Of a stretch of DNA of 64,000 nucleotides, positions 32,745 to 42,512 are shown piece by piece (positions within the stretch are counted from its first letter, which is position 1; every line of letters starts with the position of its first letter). The DNA is from Thereva unica. Its lineage: Eukaryota; Arthropoda; Insecta; Diptera; Therevidae. The translations under genes and the position numbers were made by a program. A model generated the notes under the pieces. That model was not told the DNA's origin, ran no database searches, and saw only the letters and a program-made list of their open reading frames with translations. Location of the stretch: positions 188,095,112 to 188,159,111 of the forward strand of contig OX465281.1 of assembly GCA_949987705.1 (NCBI GenBank), given 5' to 3'.

Positions 32745-33425
32745 TGCAGCCAGGGTACGCCCAATTATCACGAATGGTTCACAAGTATTGTTGCTAACGC
32801 TGAGCAGGATCTAAAATGTCATAAAGTTGAGAATGGTTCAGAAGATGGTTACAATAGGGGCAACAGGGACCATAAGACCATACGGCATGAACGATGATGT
32901 GTTCTTGCACCTACTCTCTCGACCTTCACATAAAGCACCTAGCTTCGCCTGCAGTGACTTCAGACTGATCCGGAGCCTTGGTTTCAAAACCCTTTGGACA
33001 TACCCAATTCTTGACGCCGTGTATGGTCGCTACAACCACGAACTACCTTGTACCTTCCCCGAATTGTCCATCAAGCTGCGTCTCTCCGTCGAAATTCGCT
33101 CAAGAACAGAGTGGAGAAACGGCCCCTCCTGATTCAGTTGGATATAGGAATGTTCACTGGGAAAAAATTTGAATTTAAAGTTTTTATTGCTCCAGCCAGT
33201 ATATAGGAAATGTATAAATGTGTGGGGCGAACGAAAAGGCCCAGTGTTAATAAAGTAAGATAGGTAAAAAGCGAAGGAAGCGAAGTTCTGCACAGGGCGT
33301 TTAATTTTCCAGCATAGCAAAATCTATGCGGACGATTTTGAATATTTTTGGCTAGGTCTCTGTTGTGCCCGTAGTACACAACTTTTCAACATCGAATGTT
33401 AACAAAGTTGTAACATACTCTAAAT
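32745..33425. other. No recognisable feature
   Basis: Frames 32827-33132 plus and 33030-33320 minus overlap antiparallel and have no recognisable motif. Confidence 0.45.
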
Positions 33426-33521
33426 TTTTATCTCCGACTTCGTCTGGTCCCAAGCCCAGGGTGTGAAAGGAGCGGGTGGTCAATCTGCCGAATTGACCAG
33501 AGAAACTAGGCAAGTAACCGC

Positions 33522-34985
33522 ATGGATGCACGAACTATCTATTCACGAAATAATGGCACTGCATCCGGGGCAGTCGATGCGCCAGTACTGGGGACCAGAG
33601 ATGCTGGTGAGAAGTGGGTTACTGGCCGAACACCCAAATTAGTCACATCGAAAATGGAATTTAAATTCGCCGCGTGGGATGTACGAACTGGACATCACGT
33701 CGGTCAAAAGGAAATCATAGCAATCGAATTGTTGAAATGTAAAATATCAGTTGCTGCGCCATCGCCACTACGACTTACCGGATCCGAGCCATTGACGATC
33801 GTCCCGCCAACAATCGACGAAACGATGACGCTTTACTATTTCGGTGGTGAGAGACGAGAGGCCGACGTTGGCTTTATGATCGATCGATGGGCTGCCAGCG
33901 GCGTTGCTGCATTTCAACCGATATCCGAGCGTTTGACGGTGATAACCATCAGTGGAACGATCAAGATCTATATTATGTCGGTTTATGCGCCAACCGAGAC
34001 CAGCAGGGACGCGAACAAGGACGAATTTTACGATCAGCTTCAACAGACGCTGGATATGATACCTCGAACCGAATTAACGAGACTCGCGGGGGACTTCAAT
34101 GCACATTCAGGAGCAGATCAAACAGGCTGGGAAGGAACCATGGGCAAATTCGTACACAGAGTAATTAACGACAACGGCTTACGCCTGCTTTCATTCGATC
34201 GTCAAACAACTTGATCGTTGGCAGCAGCATTTTCCGTCATCCACTCAAACACCAACTTACCTAGCGAAATCCATCCGGCAAAGACTCGACGATGTTAGAC
34301 TACGTTTTGATCAACGCAAGATTCGAATCGACACTTAAAGACGTACGTGCAATGCGTTTGCCCGATTGCGGGTCGGACCATTATCTTGTTCGAGCGAAAT
34401 TGCAGAGCAAAGAAAACGGCACCTTTACCAGCCAAGAAGAATTGGACGTGCCTACGGAACCTGGCCATCGGGCGAGAGTTTCAAATGGCATTATCGAACA
34501 AATTCGCGGCGCTGGAAATACCGGAAGATATCGATGTAGAAGAAAGGCAATTCTCGGAGTCTACTGTGGAGTGCGCAATGGTGTTGTATCCACCTACCCG
34601 TAAACGGACACAGCCATGAATCTCATAAAGCCGTCTGGACCTCGTCGATCAGCGGAAACGAATGAATCACGTCAGCTTTGAGCAATACCGACGATTGAAT
34701 AAAGAAGTTCGACAGAAAATGAAATCGAAACGCGAAGCGTACTGGAATAACGTTGCGGCCGACATGGAAGAAGCGGCGTCGAGGAACGAGTACCGAACGC
34801 TGTACCAGACAATCGGTTAGGCGGCAAGACAACATCAACAAACGACATCAAAAAATCGGGAGGAACTTGTATGACTTCTCTTTATGAACGCCTGTAGCGG
34901 TGGAGAGAATTCTTCCAGCAGCTATATAACCACGATCCGCCGCAAGGTGACTGCACCCAAACCGACGATTACACAGGCCTGCAAA
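33522..34985 (+). pseudogene. RTE-like apurinic/apyrimidinic-type endonuclease plus linker, decayed
   Basis: The main frame (33522-34214) contains FKFAAWDVRTGHHVGQKEII (family WNVRT; Asn reads Asp here), then ISVAA..PLRLTGS where the SE motif should be, and FGGERREADVGFMI. IMSVYAPTE and LAGDFNAHSGADQTGWEGTMG follow, the latter the strongly conserved GDFNA motif. After a shift, LDYVLINARFESTLKDVRA and GSDHYLVRAKL supply the final SDH catalytic motif. The linker follows in several frames up to RWREFFQQLYNHDPP near 34950. Family role: nicking target DNA for target-primed reverse transcription. The Asn-to-Asp change and shifts make it non-functional. Confidence 0.82.
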
Positions 34986-34989
34986 AAAC

Positions 34990-35318
34990 GGGTAATTTTG
35001 TTTTCTTTTCAATTTAATAGTCGTATCCTAAGTATTTTTTCGCGCTGAATCCGAATCCGTTGGCCAAATTGCCCTATCACGTCAGGATTTTGAGCAATCC
35101 TAACCTAAAAGTGCCAAAAATCGTGTTTTTTGCACTTTTGCGCGTTAAATATCTCAAAACTTTGGAATGATAGGGCAAATCGGACAACGGGATCGTTTTC
35201 AGCATGCCAAAATCTACAGAAAACCATGTCGAAAGCGTGAAATTTGAAAACACTTTTTTTGTAATACTGAAAAGAAAAACTTCGGTGCAACGGTGTTAAT
35301 AAAAATCGTCGATTTCGC
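34990..35318. other. Unrelated sequence replacing the RT core of the RTE copy
   Basis: A/T-rich sequence between the linker (GGCCTGCAAAA) and the C-terminal frame (AAGAAGTTCCAAATGCG). It has no LINE similarity that I can see. CCCTATCA...TGATAGGGC (about 35072-35079 and 35168-35177) forms an inverted pair. I see no clear TIR or TSD at the junctions, so deletion plus filler DNA is as likely as an insertion. Confidence 0.5.
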
Positions 35319-35720
35319 GCCAAGAAGTTCCAAATGCGATGCTTGAGGCAGATCCGCGATCCCCTTCGAAACGAGACAGTCAGACAAAGATGTGATCAGC
35401 AGACACTGATCGAAGAAGAAATGCAAAAACGTGGACTACGGTGGTTTGGACATTTTTGCCGAATGGATGATGTCCCGCGGACTGGAGAATCTAGCGATCA
35501 GCACCGAAGTAAACCTGGCTAAAAAATATCGAGGGTGACCTAAAGAATCAACGATTATCAGTTGCCGAAGTTCGAGACGTCGCCAAAAACCAGCAAGAGT
35601 GGAAACGAATCGTGAATGGAGTTCAAGACCCAGCGGCACCGACAGCATCGTATCCGTTGCGGAGATGTCCCGCTCGGACCGCCAGCTAACGGATGAAAGA
35701 AGAAGAAGAAGAAGCAATTT
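35319..35720 (+). pseudogene. RTE-like LINE ORF C-terminus with GAAGAA 3' tail
   Basis: One plus frame reads KKFQMRCLRQIRDPLRNETV, then EEEMQKRGLRWFGHFCRMDD, the conserved RRLRWFGH..RM block at the end of RTE and related LINE ORFs. A shift follows at about 35515, and the end-of-ORF RGRP-type region is weak. The copy ends in AGAAGAAGAAGAAGAAGC (about 35698-35714). Its counterpart, ending in a similar tail, is at 30620-30985. Confidence 0.75.
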
Positions 35721-36212
35721 TTTAAGTATCCAAAATAAACTTTTGCAGATTTGTTCTTTCTTCACTATACCTTTTTCCAACCGCGTGTGCGTATGTGTGT
35801 GCACATAGTTTCTTTTTATTGAAAGGCGTTGCAACGCACGCGGGTTTTTGCTAGTATATACATATATAAAAGTCAATGTTTTTGGGTTTGTGGATTTGTG
35901 TGTTGTTTAAGACTCTTAAGCCTTTCAACCGATCGGCATAAAAATTTTACCACATGAGTTTGATACTATGGAGATAGTTTACGGGAATAGAAAGGTTTCA
36001 CATCGGGATGTAATCGAAGACTTCTGCTATCCTTTAGTTATACCAAATTAGTCACATTCAGTAGTGAATCGTTTAGTGTTACATATACTTAAAGATTCAG
36101 CACATGCAGGTATTCAATTTCAATTTAGTTTTGTATTTTAACTCAGTGTGCCTGATAATGTCAAAAATATGAAGATCATACCCCAATTTTTTACAAAATA
36201 ATTTATATATAA
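35721..36212. other. Helitron-like 3' end followed by a Helentron-like 5' end
   Basis: AACGCACGCGGGTTTTTGCT followed by AGT (CTAG at 35851-35854, then T) looks like a Helitron 3' terminus, which ends in CTRR before a T. Immediately after comes TATATAAAAGTCAATGTTTT, similar in layout to Helentron 5' ends. The rest to 36212 is probably body of that second element. No gene is visible. Confidence 0.45.
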
Positions 36213-36307
36213 CTAGCTGGAACCCGGCTGCACCTATAAGCCAATAGTATGGCGTACGCCACAACCATTGGGAATCTCAAAATCGATGGGCAGTGAGTGT
36301 CTCGAAT

Positions 36308-37666
36308 AGGGTTGCCACCTGTACTATATTATATAGTATTGTATTATATTTTGGTCATTTGTACTATATACTGTTGAAAAAAAATATAGTACGGAAAAAT
36401 ACTATATTTTTTATGATTGCGGTAAAGTGAAACACACTCGAATCTCAAACAAAACACTGACAAAAATATTGGGTTTTGAAAATCTATTATCAACACAAGG
36501 TAGGGAAGCTACCAAAATAGACCATGCAGACGCAGCTGCTACTTGCACACACATCGCTCAAACACACATGTTAGTGAGTAAGTGAGTTAGTGGGGCTTAT
36601 CGCACAAAACGTAAACGCGAGCGAAACGTGAAACGTTCAATTTTGGTATCGTAATAAACGCAGCGAGGGAAAACGTCAAACGTTAATTTCGAAGTTGATT
36701 TTTCAGTATGGTGCAAAACGTGCGGCGGCAGTTCCCCTTGTGTTTGTGAAACGCGAAGTTTTGCTCGCGGCAGTTGTACGTTTCCTAGAGTGTTTAGACT
36801 ATTTGGAAATATGTTTTAAATAGTTTCATTATTAATCTATTTCTTTTAATTCCGCCATAAAGGCATGCATTTTGTTATCAAAAGACCAAAGTTTATTTTT
36901 TTTAAATGCATATATTTTTTCAAATAAATTTATAAAATAAGTTTTTTTTAGTTAAATCTTGAATGCACATTTATTTAAGCGAAAGGTTTTGATGAAGTTA
37001 AAAGTATATTTTCACAAATAAATAAATTGGTATATTAATTTAGGCATATATTTTCCACTCTTTCGTCCATTTAAAAAATCCCTTCCTGTACTTCATTAAT
37101 TATGACGGACACAGCTCGTTCATGGTCATTTTCACATTATATACAATGCCACGGTGTCCATAATTATAATTCATAAGCCCGTATATTCACTAAAACTTAA
37201 TAAAAGTAACGATTTTGAATTTGAAAGATTAAATAAAACTCTGACGTGACTGATTTGTAATTTTTGACAAACATCAGCTGATTTCGAAACCTTTCGAACA
37301 CAGTTGGATTCACGCGTTTTGCACGATACGTTTTCAAGGTGAAGTGAAACATGTAAACGGCGCGTTTCCCAAAACGTACGTTTACAACGATAAGCCCCAG
37401 TATTTGCGACATAATAGCGAACGAAATATGTGCTTTTAATTTATATTAATATGCAGTTGGGCTGCACAGATGCGTATGATTATTTCTTAAGCAATAAGAC
37501 CTTATTAAATAAGGCCAAAAGTAATGATAAATATACTTGGAAAAATAAATAATATTGAAAAACGAGCTCGTACTATTTATTTCTGCAAAATTTCTAAAAG
37601 TACTATATTTTTTAAAGTTTTAGAGAAAAAATACTATATTTAAATGTAAAAAAGGTGGCAACCCTC
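36308..37666. mobile_element. hAT-like element, TIR AGGGTTGCCACC, 8-bp TSD
   Basis: Ends AGGGTTGCCACC and GGTGGCAACCCT are inverted, and both are followed inward by ACTATATTT-type sequence. Flanks TCTCGAAT (36300-36307) and TCTTGAAT (37667-37674) form an 8-bp duplication with one mismatch. No transposase is visible. Its centre is occupied by a younger MITE (36592-37398). Confidence 0.82.
36592..37398. mobile_element. MITE, 807 bp, TIR GGGGCTTATCG, 3-bp TSD AGT
   Basis: GGGGCTTATCGCACAAAACG at the left is mirrored by CGTTTACAACGATAAGCCCC at the right. AGT flanks both ends (36589-36591 and 37399-37401). The ends are rich in AAACGT / ACGTTT words. There is no coding region. A GGGGC start and 3-bp TSD suggest a PIF/Harbinger-like MITE, nested in the hAT-like element. 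Confidence 0.82.
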
Positions 37667-37669
37667 TCT

Positions 37670-39376
37670 TGAATCCCACCACGAAAGTACATTGATAAAG
37701 AAAAGTGTAACTCCATTCTTTTAAAAACCCAAATCAATTGTTCATTTATATCCCCAATCACAATTCAGCGGTCGTGTTCAGATGCTATGAAGAAGTGTTT
37801 TTGCCCGTAAACGAATTTCGAAGAGGAAATTACAATCCACGTCCGCTTGCATTTTATCTATACACGATTTTTTAATGTGTGTGAAATTGTCATTTCCTCG
37901 CCTGTGTTAATATTTCAAATTATTTTGGTGCGCACTCCGTTTATTTTGCAGTTTAATATACAGTAGAAGAAATTAAGGACATTTCAATGCTATCGATTGG
38001 AATTTCGCCATTTTAAACGACCAATTTTTTTTATTTTTTCAAAACTGTTCCATATGATACTGTCAAGCATGCATCCGTTTAGCTCATTAGCAGGCTTTGA
38101 TCAAAGTACAACAGGAAAAGTTGTTCGAAAATCCCCTGCAAGTAGTTTCAGAGCGCGATAGGTTTTTCCTCAGAAATCTCGTAAGACTCTGTCATGCGCT
38201 TCGACAGTTTATTTTATAGGCCATGGTGCATTCGCCCCAAAATAATAATTTTGCACAGAATGTGGCAGTACATGTAGGGGTGCTTTCAATAATGCAGGAT
38301 GCGTGCGCAAATGACTTATTCAAGCTTTCAATGCTTTCAATGACTGAATAACAGGACAGGAGAGATAGCGAAAAAGTAGTTAAAAGTTGAAATAAATCTA
38401 CCCTGCGATTTCTTGACGCTATAATTAAGAGAAAAATCGCAAGAATTCAATGAATGTGTTTTGGATAAAATTGGTCCAGGGCAACAGGTGGTAAAAAGCT
38501 AATAAAAGGAGCGAAAACGCGTTTTTTCACGTTTTGGGTACGAAAAATATGTTGTTTTGGAAAACAAAAAATACAACTTAATAGTGCTTAAAAAGACGAA
38601 AATTATGAGTTTTGGACCATTGATATCGGTCAACAGGTTTTTGCAGAAAAATTAAAAAACCGTTAAAAATGGTCATTTTTTGACATTTAATTATAAGGAG
38701 TGTAATTGTCGTAGAACCTTGTGGCAGGGCTTAAATTGTGGCCACTGATGGTGCCTACCTACAATAAAAATTTCATGACAAAATAATGGTAACTTTTCGA
38801 GTAAATCTCAAAAATGTAAAAACACCTGTTTACGAAAAAAGGTTGAACAAGGCCACCAGTGATCCTAGAGTTTTTTTGATGAGCCCATTTTATTCCCAAA
38901 GAGTTGCTCTACAACCCCATTTTCATGAAATGTATGTAAAGTTTGATTTAACACCTTAAAACCACGATTAAAAACCACCCTTTTTCCAGTTTTTTTTGAA
39001 TAAAAAGCTTTTCTTTTGAGTTTTCTTCGTGAGCTCTTTGAGCTTTTTTTTAAAAGCAAACAAAAACTGCGGTTTTTCAAAACTATAATTAAGAGAAAAA
39101 TCGTAGGAATTCTATGAATATGTTCCGAATAAAATTGGACCTGTAGAATAGGTGAAAAACAAACTAATAAAACTGTCGAAGAACGATTTTCAAGAAAAAT
39201 CAAATCTATGGTGAATAAGGAATCTCAACAACCGTATGAATATGTTGTTTAATTTATAAGGCAAACTTTAATTGAAATAGGAGCAGAAAGGGCCAAGGAA
39301 ATGGAAAAGGAATTAATGAAAATTGCATTTAAATTTAAATATAATTAGTGTATATGAGAATATTATATTTAATAAA
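37670..39376. other. Non-coding interior with a pair of direct repeats
   Basis: 38421-38525 and 39083-39190 are direct copies (TATAATTAAGAGAAAAATCG, then GGAATTC.ATGAAT.TGTT, then ATAAAATTGG). They are about 660 bp apart and diverged by roughly a fifth. The frame at 38865-39203 minus covers one copy and has no motif. The remainder is A/T-rich. Confidence 0.6.
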
Positions 39377-39842
39377 TTAAGTTTGTCCATTGAAATAGTC
39401 TTTTAAAATATTCCTTAAATACATTGCTTCAGTGGAAGGATGATTCGAGCCGAATTGACTGATTCCCTCAAAATTACCATACTCGACATTAGTGCTTTGT
39501 TCGTTGATATCAGCCATAAAGGTTGCTTGGCACCTTGTTTTTCTTATGAAATTGTGCAAAACCACAGTGCATTTAATTATAGAATTTGCAAGTTCTGGGT
39601 GCAGAACAATTGTTGTACGATAAATTCTAAACTTGCTCACCAAAATACCAAAGGTATTTTCTATTAACCTTCTTGCTAAAGACAAGTGTTTGTTAAATTT
39701 TTGCTTATCTTCAGATAAGTTCTTCCCCCCATAAGGCCGAAGTAAATTTTTTTAAGAGGAAATGCCTCGTCACCGACGATGTAGTATGGATATATAGCTC
39801 CTGTATTCCGGGGAGCTTTCGAATTAAAACACGTTTTGATTC

Positions 39843-39941
39843 TGTACTTTCACTTAGAAATTTATTATCGTTAACAATTATTGTTTTATCACAGTTTTAA
39901 TTATGGAATTAAATTGAATTATTATATTGATATAATATATG

Positions 39942-40031
<90 letters not shown>

Positions 40032-40293
40032 AGAGTCACTGAGGTTTTGTATATTTATACGCACGCACGATGTCACGAGTTAGCGAGAGAGCCTTTTTGA
40101 TAGTCATGATCAAAACCGAGATTCCGGAAATTGGATACTTGATAACACGATCGGGACGGAACGGAAAACGGCAAGATCACTGAACTTTAAGTTCGGTGAT
40201 CGATGGAGTGTTCCGACTGATCGTGTTTATTGTGTGGGAGGCTGTTGTGTGACTTTGCGTAAACTTGGTAATTAAGTTTACGCGGTCACTACA
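39843..40293 (-). mobile_element. Solo LTR, 451 bp, inside the Harbinger gene
   Basis: The segment begins TGTAGTGACCGCG and ends GAAAGTACA on the minus strand (TG...CA rule). It is flanked by GATTC and GATAC, a 5-bp duplication with one mismatch (39838-39842 and 40294-40298). On the minus strand a TATA-like GTATAAATATAC (40050-40060) and an AATAAA signal (39861-39866) are in the right order. Two hairpins lie in the U3-like part (40170-40200 and 40255-40285). No second LTR or internal gag/pol is present, so recombination has left a solo LTR of an insect retroelement. Confidence 0.8.
39947..40029. repeat. (AT)n microsatellite, about 80 bp
   Basis: Nearly pure alternating AT with one ACAT interruption, lying within the solo LTR between its TATA-like and AATAAA motifs. 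Length is likely polymorphic and hard to assemble. Confidence 0.95.
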
Positions 40294-41192
40294 GATACTT
40301 AATTGTTGAGTTCGGTAGAAAGCTTTCTTCAGGAAAGTCCAAATTATTTGTCAGCAAATTTTTTCCAAATTCAGTTTTTCTCAGAATCCCACCTGAAATT
40401 TGCATACTTGACTAATTTTTACTATTTGATTCTACTTTATACTAACTTACGATCAGATTCCGAACCAAAGGCTCCAATATTAACAAAGGTAAAGTTACAA
40501 TCAGCATCACATACTGCCAGTAGTACCACTGAGAACTGCTTCTTATAATTATAATAAAGTGTGCCAGTTTGTGGAGGAGCTTGAATAGTGCAATGCTTTC
40601 CATCAATTGCACCAACACAGTTTGGCATATTGCACTTTCTGTAGAATTTGTCTGCTATTTCCCTTAATTTATTTTTATCGGGAACTCCAATGTATTCATC
40701 GAAAAGCGACAGCCATATTACTTCCGTGGTTTCCTTTATTATATTATGTACCGTTGATTTTCCGATGCGAAAAGCAAAAGATAAGCGTCCATAACTGTTT
40801 CCAGTGGCAAGAAATCTATATCACATAGCAAAATTAAATAAATATGTATTGCTTAATTTTAAGCACTCACCTCAGAGTAACTAGAAGCCTTTCCTTTTCA
40901 GTAAGTGGCTTCCTTAAAGCGTTTTTTTTTTAATTTTTGGTCCAATTATTCCAAGAAGTTTTTCAAATTGTTCATAAGTCATTCTCGTGTAATTGAAAAA
41001 ACTTTCTTCATCACTTAAAAGCATTTCAGGCACTAAATTTTGAGCATCTCCAAAAGATTCTCGATTTTGAAAAATCGGACGAACCCACCACCGTCTGCGA
41101 TTCTTATTTTTAATAGCTTCCGCAACTACATTATACATTAATAAATTATATGCAATTCCCCCAAAAATAACTGCTAACTGCCTTGAATCCAT

Positions 41193-42511
41193 TTTATTTT
41201 AGTTTCTTATTAGGAAAGTAAACATAAGAAATTCTGATAGCTTCTCAATGCAAAGAAATTCCGCAAGAAACTCTGACAGATTCTCAATGTAAATCATATG
41301 ATTTCGAATTTCGAAACTGTGCTACTCTGGCGTTGTGAACAGCTCCCAATCTGCCGTTCACGCTGCCGTTGTATTGTGAACGCCGCTTTATACTTTATAC
41401 TATGCACACACGCGACGCACGCGGGTCAACAACTAATTGTGTTGTATGAGTTTCCACGAAAAGTTTGTGGTCAATGAAAAATGTGACGTGTAAAAAATAT
41501 TAATTAATTAAAAAGCAAATGTTGCTTGTTCAAATCTCATTTATTGACTGACTTACATACATATATCTACTTACAAGTGCTTTGCGTTACCGACCTGGCC
41601 ACCTTAAATCTACTACAAGTTTTAACTGAAATACGTTGAATTGCTGTTCTCGCATCAAGTCTCTGTCTTTCACAGCATTTCTGCCTCTCGTCGATTTTGA
41701 ACTTTGTTGTTGATTCATAAGTCTTCAATCAGTATTAAAATTTCGTCGGAATAAGCACAGCTGCCTCTGCGTATAGCCCCCTTCACACTATGAATGGAGA
41801 CGGTTAATACTTTGAATAGGCAACGTTTGGCAACATTGGGTGAACTTTTCGAATATTTAACGGCATGATAAAGAGTAATTTTTCCGTAAGAAATATAAAA
41901 CAAAAACTATCCCAAGCAAAATTATTGTATGTTCAAAAATCAAGCACCTTGAAATCTATGTAAATTTCCAGATACTCACAAAATTTAAATTAAATTTCCA
42001 GATGCTCAAAAAGTAAAAGCGATGGACATTCGATTATTGAATTTGCCCTCTTTTTGGTGTTTGGACTTTTTATTTAGGCCATACATTGCTAAAATCGGGG
42101 ACATGCAGCCGAAGTTACTTCAATCCAAGTTCAGAGAATCGCGTCCTTCGCGAAAAATCTGCTTTTTTCAACAAAATTGTACGGTGACTATCCGTAAATC
42201 ACCTTCGATCGATCTGAAACTTTGGGAATCGTATTTTTTCGGAAAAACAACCAAAACAAAATGGATCTGAGTTCTTTAGCAGAAATTTCAAGGTTGCCTT
42301 CCATACAAAAGTGTCGGATTTTGCTATATCAGTATAGTGCAGCTACCCGAATGATTCGAGATAGAGGTATAAATTATAGCCTATGTATGTATATGTTATT
42401 CTGATGTATGAGCTATATTATTGTAAAGTTTCATTAAAATCCATTCAGTAGTTTTTGCGTGAAAGAGTAACAAACATCCATACAAACATTCGCGTTTATA
42501 ATATTAGTAAG
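41193..42511. other. Remaining interior of the Helitron-like shell
   Basis: A pair of imperfect palindromic words (GTTGTGAACAGC and GTATTGTGAACGCCGC) occurs near 41332-41395 and could mark the right end of the Harbinger element, but no partner was found. Short frames (41715-41903 minus and 42022-42270 plus) are unassigned. The last 90 bases are the Helitron-like 5' end. Confidence 0.4.
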
Positions 42512-42512
42512 A

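Larger units (their letters stand above)
33430..35720 (+). mobile_element. RTE-like LINE copy with endonuclease and 3' end but no RT core
   Basis: The 5' leader and endonuclease domain (33522 to about 34430) are followed by the linker between endonuclease and RT (to about 34985) in shifting frames. Where the RT should begin, about 330 bp of unrelated sequence (about 34990-35318) intervenes. Coding then resumes with the C-terminal end of the ORF and a GAAGAA tail at about 35696-35714. The RT catalytic core is entirely absent. Confidence 0.8.
39377..41192 (-). pseudogene. PIF/Harbinger transposase (DDE_Tnp_4-type), three exons, split by a solo LTR
   Basis: Minus-strand exons are 41192-40871, 40815-40451 and 40392 onwards. 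Introns of 55 bp (40816-40870) and 58 bp (40393-40450) have GTGAGT/ATAG and GTAAGT/CAG borders. N-terminal NRRRWWVRPI and FFNYTRMTYEQFEKLL are typical of the family. CVGAIDGKHCTIQAP carries the first catalytic Asp, YYIVGDEAFPLKK the second, and LARRLIENTFGIL the third (Glu). Lesions: A10 instead of A11 near 40922-40931 shifts exon 1, and an extra T and another shift lie near 39825 and 39750. A 451-bp LTR (39843-40293) sits in exon 3. Coding resumes on both sides once the LTR and one TSD are discounted. Around 370 codons is normal for PIF/Harbinger. The partner Myb/MADF gene is not evident. Confidence 0.88.
36213..42512 (-). mobile_element. Helitron-like shell on the minus strand carrying several nested elements
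   Basis: On the minus strand the element would start TCTTACTAATATTATAAACG (5' end at 42512), continuing with GTTACTCTTTCACGCAAAAA, a start widely seen in insect Helitrons. It ends CCGGGTTCCAGCTAG at 36213, the same 3' end as the autonomous-type Helitron at 51807. The base before the 5' end is A and the base after the 3' end is T, as expected for an AT target. No Rep/helicase is visible. The interval holds a hAT-like element, a PIF/Harbinger gene and a solo LTR. The pairing of these two ends is my inference. Confidence 0.5.

Noticed and set aside
31377..33320. Several 90-127 codon frames as host genes
   Set aside because: They lie antiparallel to one another and contain no recognisable motif.
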